A model generated the notes under the pieces. That model saw nothing but the letters and a program-made list of their open reading frames with translations, did no database searches and was not told the DNA's origin. Positions 8,762 to 16,514 of a stretch of 35,375 bases of DNA are shown here, in pieces (position 1 is the first letter of the stretch; each line of letters begins with the position of its first letter). The stretch is from NCBI GenBank assembly GCA_022709405.1, contig JAKLIV010000020.1, forward strand, positions 1-35,375, read 5' to 3'. The stretch is from Spirochaetota bacterium (GTDB lineage: Bacteria; Spirochaetota; UBA4802; UBA5550). The position numbers and the translations under genes were made by a program.

Positions 8762-8823
8762 ATAAGCTATATTTGAGGATAAGCTCTGTAAAAAAAGAGA
8801 CAGTAGATATACTCCAGGGAATA

Positions 8824-8955
8824 TCAATTGATAGATGTTGATTGAGTGGTTTCAACATGTTTAATTACATCGCGGGCATCGGGCATTTCCATACTGTCAA
8901 GAATCCCTTTTACCCGTGTGCAGTTCACGGTGCGCTCTTTTTTTGAGTTATTTTC
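8824..8955 (-). pseudogene. coding-like remnant, 43 codons
   Basis: The minus strand reads 43 codons (with GILDSMEMPDARDVIKHVE inside) and then TGA, in ordinary protein-like composition. No start codon precedes most of it; only two internal ATGs are present, and an in-frame stop lies directly upstream. I do not recognise the family. It is best explained as the tail of a decayed gene, possibly linked to the nearby mobile element. Confidence 0.35.
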
Positions 8956-8974
8956 TCAAAAATCGTTAAAATAT

Positions 8975-9002
8975 TTGACAAAATATTAATAGTTAATATT
9001 AT
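8975..9002 (+). promoter_or_regulatory. sigma70-type promoter of the cold-shock gene
   Basis: TTGACA (8975-8980), a 16-base A+T spacer and TATTAT (8997-9002). Transcription would start near 9009, leaving a leader of about 134 bases before cspA. The leader includes a small hairpin GGGA-GTGA-TCCC (9107-9118). Long structured leaders are typical of cspA mRNAs, where they act as thermosensors. Confidence 0.7.
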
Positions 9003-9142
9003 GGCATACAGTGATTATGTTCGATAAATCCTCACGTGTTGGTGCAGTACCTTCCTTCGCAGTTGGTCATCCTCACAGGTAGTATTTCGACTAATCCTAA
9101 CTCAAAGGGAGTGATCCCGTAAAAAATCTAAGGAGTTTCAAC

Positions 9143-9343
9143 ATGTCTCAAGGAACAGTTAAATGGTTTAATGATCAGAAAGGCTATGGTTTTATCGCCT
9201 CCAGCGACGGAAAAGATTATTTCGTCCACCACACCGGCATTATCGGAACCGGCTTCAAGTCCCTTCCGGAAGGCGCCGCGGTGCAGTTCGAAATCGAAAA
9301 GAGCGACAGGGGCTTCAGGGCCGTACAGGTTACTCTTGTTTAA
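9143..9343 (+). CDS. cspA: cold-shock domain protein (CspA family)
   Basis: A 66-residue single OB-fold RNA/DNA chaperone that melts mRNA secondary structure, particularly after a temperature drop. The N-terminus GTVKWFNDQKGYGFI contains RNP1 (KGYGFI). RNP2 is DYFVHH, where most relatives have VFVHF/VFVHY, so one aromatic stacking position differs. The length equals that of standard CspA proteins. The ribosome site AAGGAG lies 7 bases before ATG. Its own promoter, long leader and terminator make it monocistronic. GC content is higher than in the flanking leader. Confidence 0.96.
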   Translation: MSQGTVKWFNDQKGYGFIASSDGKDYFVHHTGIIGTGFKSLPEGAAVQFEIEKSDRGFRAVQVTLV

Positions 9344-9372
9344 TCAGCATTAATAACCATGAAATTTCAGAA

Positions 9373-9397
9373 GGGCGTCCGATGGACGCCCTTTTTT
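9373..9397 (+). terminator. intrinsic terminator of cspA
   Basis: GGGCGTCC (9373-9380) pairs with GGACGCCC (9384-9391) and is followed by six T residues. It lies 29 bases after the cspA stop and also separates it from the convergent DUF3795 gene. Confidence 0.9.
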
Positions 9398-9425
9398 ATA
9401 CACATGCTCGATGACCAAAGAGCGC

Positions 9426-9884
9426 TCAGTCCATTTCAATCTGTATCCCGCATTTTTTACAGCGTCGCGCACCGCGAAAAACCTTTACTCCGCATGAAGG
9501 GCAGGCGTACCGCTTTTCCTCGTGCAGCGCCCATGCCTCGGTGCCGATCTCGCGGCGCAGAGGAACCGATTTCAGGATCACCTTCTTGCCAAGTGGTATG
9601 GCGAACCCGTCAATATGTGCGCAGGGGAAATCATCGCATCGGTGGCAGCCCTCGATTTTTTTCTCAGCAGCGCATGATTTGATGGGACACACCCTGCAAT
9701 ACGGGAAAATTTCCTTTTCATCGGTCGACATGCATCCGGTGCAGTGAAGGTCTTCGGGCTTCATGCCGTAGACACGTGCGAGCTTTTCCTTCAGCGCGCT
9801 GTCGTTCTCCCTGTGCGCGATGAGGATCGAACATGCGCCGCAGTATAAGCCGCACGGCGAGAGATAGTCTTTCATGGTTTCCAT
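9426..9884 (-). CDS. DUF3795-like cysteine-rich protein with C-terminal zinc ribbon
   Basis: A 152-residue cytoplasmic protein of unknown function. The N-terminus (LSPCGLYCGAC), a middle LHCTGCMS, then YCRVCPIKSC and GCHRCDDFPC match the cysteine pattern of DUF3795, which probably binds metal or an Fe-S cluster. The last ~35 residues form a separate zinc ribbon (ACPSCG ... CKKCG). GGAGG lies 6 bases before the ATG. The gene follows the ECF sigma factor by 17 bases, so they are probably co-transcribed. That suggests, but does not prove, a role in sensing redox or metal state for the sigma factor. Confidence 0.85.
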   Translation of the reverse strand: METMKDYLSPCGLYCGACSILIAHRENDSALKEKLARVYGMKPEDLHCTGCMSTDEKEIFPYCRVCPIKSCAAEKKIEGCHRCDDFPCAHIDGFAIPLGKKVILKSVPLRREIGTEAWALHEEKRYACPSCGVKVFRGARRCKKCGIQIEMD

Positions 9885-9901
9885 TAATTCCTCCGCGATG
9901 T

Positions 9902-10783
9902 TTACTGTATCTGGAACAGCGCCCTTATATCCTCCCTGTTCAGCTGTTCCCTGAGCCAGAGCGCCATATCGGGCGATTTGAAGAAGGGCTGGCTCCTGAA
10001 CAGGGCGTGAAACTCGTAATACGCGTCTTCGAGGTTGGCGACCGAGTCATGGATGACCTTTTCGACCGGCCCGAAGGATTCTCCTGCGATCCGGGGCCGG
10101 TCCGGGTCGATCAACTCGAGCCTGACCATTGATTTCAGCCTGTCCGAGCACCTGCAGGGATTGTTCTCGTTCAGAAGGCTGCATTGCCTCGAAAAGAATC
10201 CGTAGAGCCTGGCCCGGGTGCGCGACAGGATTTTCCTGAAATTGGCCCTGGTCGTGCCGCAGATTTCGCCGCCTGTTACATCGTCGACGCCGAAGATCGC
10301 GCCCAGTATGAAGACCATGCGCTCCCTCCTGTTCAGGCACAGGAGCATGCAGTGGATGCACGACATCTTTATTTCGTCCCGGATCAGTTCTGATTCCGGC
10401 CTGGTCCATCTTCGTTTGTCGGGGACCTGCGAGGCGAATTTTTCGAAATCGCCGGAACCGACGATGTCGCTGATGAGCGATTCCATTCTGGTGCCGTTCC
10501 GGTTGATGATGTGGTTCGCGACGATGCGGTAAAGCCATGTCCTGAAGGCGGCCCTGTACGGATCGTAGGTGGCCAGCTTGGTTATCATTTTCACCAGCAC
10601 TTCCTGGGTGACGTCCTCTGCGTCGACCGGGTCGCAGTACATCCTGAGCGCGATGTTGTATATCCACGACTGGTGCCTGAGGATGAGCGATTCGAGCGCT
10701 TTACCGTCGCCTCCCAGGGACTTCTCGATGAGGTCCCGGTCGTGCTGTTCTTCGTTGATCACTTCTTTAAAGGGATTATACAT
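9902..10783 (-). CDS. ECF-type RNA polymerase sigma factor with C-terminal extension
   Basis: A 293-residue sigma factor. Region 2 spans about residues 18-95 (core contact and -10 recognition; DAEDVTQEVLVKM is the conserved region 2.2). Region 4 lies at about 140-195 (CLNRRERMVFIL ... ICGTTRANFRKILSRTRARL). A ~100-residue C-terminal extension starts with a cysteine cluster (NNPCRCSDR) and has no named domain in my view. CIHCMLLC, in region 4, adds three cysteines. I chose ATG 10783 because GAGGA lies 7 bases upstream. An in-frame ATG at 10825 would add 14 residues and has a weaker site. It is divergent from sodA and upstream of the DUF3795 gene, pointing to a stress-response locus. Confidence 0.85.
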   Translation of the reverse strand: MYNPFKEVINEEQHDRDLIEKSLGGDGKALESLILRHQSWIYNIALRMYCDPVDAEDVTQEVLVKMITKLATYDPYRAAFRTWLYRIVANHIINRNGTRMESLISDIVGSGDFEKFASQVPDKRRWTRPESELIRDEIKMSCIHCMLLCLNRRERMVFILGAIFGVDDVTGGEICGTTRANFRKILSRTRARLYGFFSRQCSLLNENNPCRCSDRLKSMVRLELIDPDRPRIAGESFGPVEKVIHDSVANLEDAYYEFHALFRSQPFFKSPDMALWLREQLNREDIRALFQIQ

Positions 10784-10868
10784 GATGACGTCCTCGCAAC
10801 GGATGAACCATGGTGTAATCTTCATTTGCCCCTGTTACAAGGAAATATCTGTTTTGTGACGGATTTTG

Positions 10869-10897
10869 TTGCCGGATGGAAAATTTTTAGTTATATT
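10869..10897 (+). promoter_or_regulatory. candidate promoter of superoxide dismutase
   Basis: TTGCCG (10869-10874), a 17-base spacer and TATATT (10892-10897), 42 bases before the sod ATG. The same -35 variant with a 17-base spacer appears upstream of the P-type ATPase gene. Confidence 0.4.
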
Positions 10898-10938
10898 TAA
10901 ATAAATTAGTAGATACTAATATACTTAGGAGGATCGTT

Positions 10939-11616
10939 ATGAACACCAGATATACATTACCGGAACTTCCCTATGCCTTTAACGCTCTTGAACCATATAT
11001 CGATGCAAAAACCATGGAAATCCACCATGGCAAACACCACCAGGCCTATGTGAACAACCTGAATGCTGCGCTTGAAAAGCATCCCGGCCTGTTCGAAACG
11101 CCCCTTGAAAACCTGCTGGGGAATCTGGACAGCATACCGGAAGACATCAGGACTGTGGTTAGAAACAATGGAGGAGGGCACCTCAATCACTCCATGTTCT
11201 GGAAGATAATCGGCCCGGGCATGGGCGGCGCGCCGGCGGGGTTGCTGCATGACGACCTGGTCAGGGCATTCGGCTCGTTCGAGAATTTTGTCGCCGAATT
11301 CGAAAAGGCGGCAGCAGCCCGTTTCGGTTCCGGATGGGCGTGGCTCTCGGTGGATGCACAGGGAAAACTCGTTGTCCACTCCACGGCCAACCAGGACAGT
11401 CCGCTCATGGAAGGCCTGACGCCGATATTCGGCCTGGATGTATGGGAGCACGCCTATTATCTGTCGTACCAGAACAGGAGGGCCGATTACATCAAGGCTT
11501 TCTGGAAAGTGGTGGATTGGAACCAAGTCTCCGCCAACTATACCGGCGCTCTTGATGCGATAAAATCCGGGTGCGAAGACGCCTATTCGGGCCCGGCCTT
11601 CAGAAAAGTCTCGTGA
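10939..11616 (+). CDS. sodA: superoxide dismutase, Mn/Fe family
   Basis: Converts superoxide to oxygen and hydrogen peroxide in the cytoplasm. The 225-residue protein has all four metal ligands: His29 (EIHHGKHH), His84 ([11 protein letters not shown]), Asp167 and His171 ([11 protein letters not shown]). Gln in TANQDSPL and Gly in the GGGH segment are at the positions typical of manganese rather than iron enzymes, so Mn use is likely but not proven. AGGAGG lies 7 bases before the ATG. The gene is divergent from an ECF sigma factor/DUF3795 pair that could control it. Its presence shows the organism meets oxygen. Confidence 0.96.
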   Translation: MNTRYTLPELPYAFNALEPYIDAKTMEIHHGKHHQAYVNNLNAALEKHPGLFETPLENLLGNLDSIPEDIRTVVRNNGGGHLNHSMFWKIIGPGMGGAPAGLLHDDLVRAFGSFENFVAEFEKAAAARFGSGWAWLSVDAQGKLVVHSTANQDSPLMEGLTPIFGLDVWEHAYYLSYQNRRADYIKAFWKVVDWNQVSANYTGALDAIKSGCEDAYSGPAFRKVS

Positions 11617-11688
11617 AACGCAAAATTACCGGGGCCGTCTGGAATTTCTCGCTCAGGGGGATTCCATGAAGGCCCTTGTAAATTCATG

Positions 11689-11716
11689 TTGACGCACGTT
11701 TAATAAATGCTAATAT
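11689..11716 (+). promoter_or_regulatory. candidate promoter of the SPFH gene
   Basis: TTGACG (11689-11694), a 16-base spacer and TAATAT (11711-11716), 57 bases before the start codon. Confidence 0.5.
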
Positions 11717-11773
11717 TCAAGTTGGCGCCATACGCTCTGTAAAATTTATCTTCGCGATTGGGGAGGTGCTCAA

Positions 11774-12658
11774 ATGTCGGATGAACTCATCGGTGTAATC
11801 TATCTCCCGGTTATCCTGCTTGGTCTGATTATTTTTTTCGCCGGAATCCGCATCATCCGCCCGACCCATCGCGGCATGATCGAGAGGCTCGGCAAGTACA
11901 AGAAGTTCTGCAGCCCGGGGTTTCACTGGATCATTCCGGTCATCGACAGGATGGTCAGGGTCAACGTCACCGAGCAGATGATCGACGCACAGCCGCAGGA
12001 GATCATCACCAACGACAACCTGAACGCCACGGTCGACGCGCAGGTCTACTTCAAGGTGAAATCCGACGAGGAGAGCGTCAAGAGCTCGCAGTACAACGTG
12101 AACGACTATGAATACCAGATCGTGAACCTCGCCCGCACCACGCTGCGCAACATCATAGGCACCATGACCCTGAAATCCGCCAACAGCGAGCGCGACAAGA
12201 TCAACGAAGAGCTGCTCAGGACCCTGAGCAAGGAGACGCGCAACTGGGGCATGGAGATCGTGCGCACCGAGCTCAAGGAGATCGATCCGCCCAAGGACGT
12301 CCAGGAAACCATGAACAAGGTCGTCAAGGCCGAAAACGAGAAGATCGCGGCGCTGGATTTCGCGAACGCCCTCGAGCGCGAGGCCGATGGCCAGAAAAGG
12401 GCCGAGATCAAGAAGGCCGAAGGCGTGCGCCAGTCCAAGATCCTCCAGGCGGAAGGAGAGGCCGAGGCCATCAGGCTGGTCAACGAGGCGGCGAACAAGT
12501 ATTTCGTGGGTAATGCGCAGATACTCAGAAAGCTCGAGACCGTCGAGAGGGCGCTGGTAAACAATTCGACCATCGTCGTTCCGGCCGACAGTGAGATCAT
12601 GAACCTGATCGGAAACCTCGCGGGAGTTGCGCCGGTTGTCGTTAAGAAGGAAAAATGA
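11774..12658 (+). CDS. SPFH/band-7 (stomatin/prohibitin-like) membrane protein
   Basis: A 294-residue membrane scaffold protein. One N-terminal hydrophobic segment (about 5-27) anchors it. The SPFH domain follows (about 28-190; RGMIERLGKYKKFCSPG and VDAQVYFKV are typical). Then comes a long charged coiled coil with the family's AEGEAEAIRLVNEAANKYF segment (about 225-248). Such proteins form oligomeric rings in membrane microdomains and often partner NfeD proteins or FtsH proteases. No nfeD gene is adjacent, so this is the stand-alone stomatin/QmcA-like type. GGGAGGTG precedes the ATG by about 6 bases. Confidence 0.93.
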   Translation: MSDELIGVIYLPVILLGLIIFFAGIRIIRPTHRGMIERLGKYKKFCSPGFHWIIPVIDRMVRVNVTEQMIDAQPQEIITNDNLNATVDAQVYFKVKSDEESVKSSQYNVNDYEYQIVNLARTTLRNIIGTMTLKSANSERDKINEELLRTLSKETRNWGMEIVRTELKEIDPPKDVQETMNKVVKAENEKIAALDFANALEREADGQKRAEIKKAEGVRQSKILQAEGEAEAIRLVNEAANKYFVGNAQILRKLETVERALVNNSTIVVPADSEIMNLIGNLAGVAPVVVKKEK

Positions 12659-12689
12659 GCGTCGGGGCGGGGATGGGCCCGTCTCCGGG

Positions 12690-14087
12690 TCAACGCCGTG
12701 AAAGGCCTTCCATCAGGTAGATCGTACGTTCGGTTCCCGGGATGGGGATCGTTTCCCTGACCCTGAAATAATTCCTGAACTGCCTTTCGAATTCATCCCG
12801 GCCGTAGTCCCTGAAGATGTCCTCCCTGTTCAGGAGCAGCCTCTGCGCCTGGGAGTCGTTTTTCGGGACAAACTCGATGATCAGGTTTTTACCGATGGAC
12901 CTCAGCATTGCGGCGATTCGGCCCAGCGGGACATTGCTGCTGATCGCCAGATGATGGATGAGGGCGAGCGCGAGGACGAGATCGGCCGGCCCCCTGTCGG
13001 CCAGCGAATCGCGTTCGATGTTGGCCCAGCCGGTCCCCGGGCTGGGGTTCGTGAAATCCATGAGCAGGGGAAGGATGTTCTTTTCTCGGTTTCGCTTCAC
13101 CTGCATATAGTTGTCCTCGACGCACGATTCGTCCTTGTCGAGCGAAACGGTATGCGCTCCCATTCCCGCGGATATGCGGCTGAACACGCCGTTGTTGGCT
13201 CCCAGGTCCCACACCTGTCCGGGTTTCAGCCGCTCCACGGCGCGGGTGACCGTCTGGATTTTACTCTCCATCGCCGTATCGGTATAATTGGTGCCGCTGT
13301 AATAATCCCGCCATTCGGTGGCCTGCCTTTTCCAATTGCATGAAAGCACCGATCCCCGGAGGCTGTCGATGATGCCCAAAAACGCGGTTTTGCTTATCTT
13401 TCCATGACTATTTATTTTTACCGGTTTGTCCGCGTAATGCTTCTGAGTTTTCGCATGAAGATGGATATGCGTGAGGAGCCCGAACTTCAACGCGGTGGAC
13501 CGCGGAAGAAGCCGGCTTGCGAGATCGAGCGGTATGCCGTCAATATGGATCCTGAGAAGCTGAGACAGCCTGATATCGGTATGCGCCATGAGGGCCAGGG
13601 GCGCCAGAAAGTGCTGGCAGAACTGCCGGTAAGCGACCCATGGAGCGCCTTCACGGTATTTTTCGAAGGAGAGGGTGTCGACAAGAACGGGATTGCCGTG
13701 GATGAACTGGATATTGTACGCCGATGCGTCCTTGAGGGACATGCCGTAATTCATAGCGGTCTTCTGGATATCGAGGGTGGCGAGCGCCGCGTCCCTGATC
13801 TGGCTGAAACACCATTCATACGGGTGTGATATGAATGGGACCATCTCGGGTTTGAGTATCCTGTATGCGGTTTCCGGATTCGCCGGCTTTTCGGCCGTCT
13901 CATTATGGCGTACGATGAGGCATTTTTCGGTCAGTTCACCGTACAGGCCCGACCGCATCATGAGATCATAGTCGTCCCTGGATTCGAGGTTGACCTGTCG
14001 AAAGAGCTCGCTGCCGCGGTAAAACAGGAATCCTGACGGGTCCCGGAATGATGCCGCGTGAATACGGGCGGCGTCAACGGATTTCAT
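12690..14087 (-). CDS. NoeA-like SAM-dependent methyltransferase
   Basis: A 465-residue two-part protein. The first ~270 residues resemble the N-terminal region of nodulation protein NoeA-like methyltransferases (KDASAYNIQF, PVLVDTLSFE). A class I methyltransferase domain follows: motif I VWDLGANNGVFSR (about 292-304), an acidic SLDKDE after strand 2, and DLVLALALIHHL as motif IV/post-motif. The substrate is unknown; family members are usually tied to surface polysaccharide. The ATG overlaps the stop region of the small LDPGTGS membrane protein by 14 bases, so the two are translationally coupled. No good ribosome site precedes it. It converges on the SPFH gene with a 31-base gap. Confidence 0.83.
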   Translation of the reverse strand: MKSVDAARIHAASFRDPSGFLFYRGSELFRQVNLESRDDYDLMMRSGLYGELTEKCLIVRHNETAEKPANPETAYRILKPEMVPFISHPYEWCFSQIRDAALATLDIQKTAMNYGMSLKDASAYNIQFIHGNPVLVDTLSFEKYREGAPWVAYRQFCQHFLAPLALMAHTDIRLSQLLRIHIDGIPLDLASRLLPRSTALKFGLLTHIHLHAKTQKHYADKPVKINSHGKISKTAFLGIIDSLRGSVLSCNWKRQATEWRDYYSGTNYTDTAMESKIQTVTRAVERLKPGQVWDLGANNGVFSRISAGMGAHTVSLDKDESCVEDNYMQVKRNREKNILPLLMDFTNPSPGTGWANIERDSLADRGPADLVLALALIHHLAISSNVPLGRIAAMLRSIGKNLIIEFVPKNDSQAQRLLLNREDIFRDYGRDEFERQFRNYFRVRETIPIPGTERTIYLMEGLSRR

Positions 14088-14295
14088 CGGTGCCGCTGCC
14101 GCCTGTAATACGCTTGAAAAAACCGACGATTTTTTTCCAGAAGGTCTTTATCGTGAATACCGCGCCCAAAATTGCCGCTACCGCCATCTGGAGCACGAAG
14201 CTCCCGGTGCCGGGGTCAAGATAGGCATGGGCAATTGCCGGAGTCACCATGATTAGCGTACATGATGTGAGCATGCTTTTATGATTTTTTTCCAT
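14074..14295 (-). CDS. small membrane protein with LDPGTGS motif
   Basis: A 73-residue protein. A signal-like hydrophobic segment (about 8-22) leads to AYLDPGTGSFVLQ. A second membrane helix (about 33-50) follows and the tail is basic (FWKKIVGFFKR). Short proteins with the LDPGTGS motif are found beside NoeA-like methyltransferases and polysaccharide genes, but I know no assigned function. The overlap with the methyltransferase gene downstream indicates one operon. GGAG is 12 bases from the ATG, longer than ideal; Met8 is an alternative start. Confidence 0.75.
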   Translation of the reverse strand: MEKNHKSMLTSCTLIMVTPAIAHAYLDPGTGSFVLQMAVAAILGAVFTIKTFWKKIVGFFKRITGGSGTDEIR

Positions 14296-14443
14296 AATAC
14301 TTCAATTCTCCATTCCGCAATGCGGTGCTTTTTTATTTCTGCTGTCTTGTCCAGGAACTCGGCGTTTTGTCTGCAGTTGATTTTACTGCCGCGATATTTT
14401 TCTACTTTTCTGTTGGAAGTATGTCAAGTCGTTTCAAGCGCAA

Positions 14444-14731
14444 TTATTCGACAATCTCGTAGCAGGTCTTGATGTCCATACCCGGTTCGAGCAGCGGCAG
14501 CAGCTTTTCAAGGGACTTGACGAGGTTGGCCGAATGTATCTTCAGCGCGTCCTTGTCGCGGTATTTTTCGTAAAAGATTATGGTGTTGCTTTCGCCACGG
14601 ACAGTATGGGGGATGTATTCGATGCATCCCGGTTCAGCGGCTTTGACCCTGGGCACCGCTTCTTTCAGGGCCTGTACTGCCTCGTCCATTTTGCCTTCCT
14701 TTACCTTGAGCGTGACAATGAGTGAAATCAT
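14444..14731 (-). CDS. antibiotic biosynthesis monooxygenase (ABM) domain protein
   Basis: A 95-residue single-domain protein of the ABM/YgiN type, a dimeric ferredoxin-like barrel. ISLIVTLKVKEGK, a central AAEPGCIEY and IIFYEKYRDKDALKIHSAN are standard family landmarks. Relatives act as quinol monooxygenases or heme- and quinone-handling proteins without a metal cofactor. I cannot assign a substrate. I chose ATG 14731, where AAGAGG lies upstream and the fold begins. Reading on to 14821 would add 30 residues that do not belong to the fold. It appears to be a single-gene unit. Confidence 0.8.
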   Translation of the reverse strand: MISLIVTLKVKEGKMDEAVQALKEAVPRVKAAEPGCIEYIPHTVRGESNTIIFYEKYRDKDALKIHSANLVKSLEKLLPLLEPGMDIKTCYEIVE

Positions 14732-14887
14732 GTTATGATACCTCTTTCTTTTTTGTATCCGCACATTAGATGATCGTTCCTGAACTGTCAATTGAAATAT
14801 CAGGGGCAACGACTCCGGCAATTCTACGGACCGTAGGGGAGTACTCTTCTATGAGTTTAAAATAATTCAACGGACGGGGCCGGCGGA

Positions 14888-15349
14888 TCAATGCAACCCT
14901 TCGGCGCGTTCCTTGAGGGCCCGGTTCATGAGCATGAAGGGGGCTTCAGTGTTCTTCATGATTGCCTTTCGGAGAAGGGGGACGACGACCCCCCGGAATT
15001 CCATCCCGTGCTTCAGCAGGGTCCGGCCGGGGCCCGGTTCCTCGAGGATGAAATAATGCTCGTTGCAGAAGATGAACGGCAGACGCAGCCTCCCGCGCCA
15101 GCTGAAGCGGCGGTTTTTGTCAGCGGCAAGCACGATGGGGAAGAACACGGCCCCTCTCGTGCCGGGGGGATTGAAATGCAGCTTCAGCGGGCCGCCGGGT
15201 TCAACCCGGCCACGTGCGCTGCGGATCATGGGGTTCCATTCCCTGTAGCTGTCGAGATCGGTCAGGACCTCCCAGACCCTTTCAGGCGCGGCGTTGATTT
15301 CGATTTCGGTGCGTGCTGTTATGCTGAACATGCTTTTCTCTGAAACCAT
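14888..15349 (-). CDS. SRPBCC (START/Bet v 1-like) domain protein
   Basis: A 153-residue lipid- or polyketide-binding-type fold. EIEINAAPERVWEVLTDLDSYREWNPMI is close to the usual SRPBCC opening (split here as AAPERVWEVLTD and YREWNP). The closing part has LKHGMEFRGVVVPLL and a C-terminal helix. It lies 10 bases downstream of the alpha/beta hydrolase stop, so the two form an operon. AGGAT upstream supports ATG 15349, although Met7 (15331) is possible. The ligand is unknown. Confidence 0.85.
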   Translation of the reverse strand: MVSEKSMFSITARTEIEINAAPERVWEVLTDLDSYREWNPMIRSARGRVEPGGPLKLHFNPPGTRGAVFFPIVLAADKNRRFSWRGRLRLPFIFCNEHYFILEEPGPGRTLLKHGMEFRGVVVPLLRKAIMKNTEAPFMLMNRALKERAEGLH

Positions 15350-15359
15350 TTTCTTGATC

Positions 15360-16370
15360 CTATCTGATTACGGACCTGAGCCACTTCGCCGCTTCAGGTG
15401 CGACCTCGGCCGGTTTGTTGGTCATGACCAGATGGTCGGTGTTTTTAAACAGAAGGTAGTTCTTTTTGCACGTGAGCCGGTTGTAGATCGATTCTACATA
15501 CTCCCGGGGGAAGATGTTGTCCCGGTCCGAATGGATGAGCATCACGGGCACGGTGATTTTATCGAGCGGCTTGGCCAGGTCGGTGCGCAGCAGGGAGTTC
15601 ATGGCCCTGAAGGTGATCATGCGCACCATCTGAGGGTCGTTGACTGAAAAGGTTACGGCGTCGACCCCGTTCTTCATGAGCTCTTTCTCAAGGTCCAGAT
15701 ACATCGATATGGGAATTGAATATTTTCCATACAGGCCCATCATGAACCCGGCCAGGGGAAGCAGAAACTGCGGAGGCCTGAGCTGCGAGAGGACCAGGTT
15801 GTCCCTGCCGTTCAGGTCGGCTATGTTGTGGCATACTGCCGCGGCGATCGTATCGTCTTTGGCAGCGGTATAGAAGGCCACCATGCCTCCCTGGCTGCTG
15901 CCCGAAATGGCGATTTTTCCGCCGAACCTCTTTTTCGCATACGCAACCACGGCGAGCGTGTCGTCTACCTCTTCGTTTATCGTGTAGTCGCCGCGCGGCC
16001 CGCTGCTCATCCCGTGTCCGCGCGGGTCGAATCCGACCACATTGAATCCTTCACGGCGCATGAGCCCCATGAATTCGATGTAGAATTTCGCGTATACCGA
16101 AGTGCCGGGGATGAAAACGAGCGTGGGCGCTTTCTGCTTCGCCGGCAGAATGACGAGGTGAAGCCTGAATCCATCGGCTTCGATGCTGGTTTCTTCCAGG
16201 CCGGATAGATCGACCGTGATGCTCTGGCGCTTCATGTAATCCTTCATGTATTCTTCGGATGCCTTCACGTCGGGCAGGCCGCTGTCCTGGTATGATATGC
16301 TTTTCGCGTACCATGCGACATGAAAGGCTGCAATAATGACGGCAAGCGCAATGATCGTTTTCCTGGGCAT
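15360..16370 (-). CDS. membrane-anchored alpha/beta hydrolase
   Basis: A 336-residue serine hydrolase of the lysophospholipase-like alpha/beta fold. An N-terminal hydrophobic helix (about 5-20) acts as signal or anchor. The nucleophile elbow is GSSQG with Ser159. PRGHGMSSGPRGD is the conserved strand-4 turn. The acid is in HSDRDNIFP and the base in NTDHLVM near the C-terminus, so the triad is complete. The oxyanion region is FIPGTSVYAKF. The substrate is unknown. It is transcribed with the SRPBCC gene and divergently from a TetR regulator, with palindromes between them. It is therefore the likely target of that repressor, perhaps in handling a lipid or ester. Confidence 0.88.
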   Translation of the reverse strand: MPRKTIIALAVIIAAFHVAWYAKSISYQDSGLPDVKASEEYMKDYMKRQSITVDLSGLEETSIEADGFRLHLVILPAKQKAPTLVFIPGTSVYAKFYIEFMGLMRREGFNVVGFDPRGHGMSSGPRGDYTINEEVDDTLAVVAYAKKRFGGKIAISGSSQGGMVAFYTAAKDDTIAAAVCHNIADLNGRDNLVLSQLRPPQFLLPLAGFMMGLYGKYSIPISMYLDLEKELMKNGVDAVTFSVNDPQMVRMITFRAMNSLLRTDLAKPLDKITVPVMLIHSDRDNIFPREYVESIYNRLTCKKNYLLFKNTDHLVMTNKPAEVAPEAAKWLRSVIR

Positions 16371-16417
16371 GTAATTAACCTCTTCGTTGTTATCGGGCGG
16401 AGCGTATGGTTAAAATA

Positions 16418-16431
16418 TGAAATATATTTCA
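16418..16431. promoter_or_regulatory. candidate TetR operator, perfect palindrome
   Basis: TGAAATATATTTCA is a perfect 14-bp palindrome midway between the divergent hydrolase and tetR genes. TetR dimers usually bind such sites. Confidence 0.5.
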
Positions 16432-16447
16432 CATTGTCAAGTATAAC

Positions 16448-16463
16448 ATGAAATTATTATCAT
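16448..16463. promoter_or_regulatory. second candidate TetR half-palindrome
   Basis: ATGAAATTATTATCAT is an imperfect palindrome with ATGA/TCAT ends, 16 bases from the first site. It shares the ATGAAAT start with it. Confidence 0.35.
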
Positions 16464-16514
16464 ATTTTACTTGATTACCATGATATTACGATGCATTATC
16501 AGTCAGGATCTGCC

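Larger units (their letters stand above)
8539..9142. other. AT-rich intergenic region (604 bp)
   Basis: A region without an intact gene. It holds a MITE-like element (8652-8761), a 43-codon coding-like remnant on the minus strand (8824-8955), and the promoter plus long leader of the cold-shock gene (8975-9142). These are listed separately. Confidence 0.8.

Noticed and set aside
8849..9147. Direct repeat GTTTCAACATGT near 8850 and at the cspA start
   Set aside because: Only 12 bases match and the second copy includes the ribosome-site spacing and start codon, so chance is likely.
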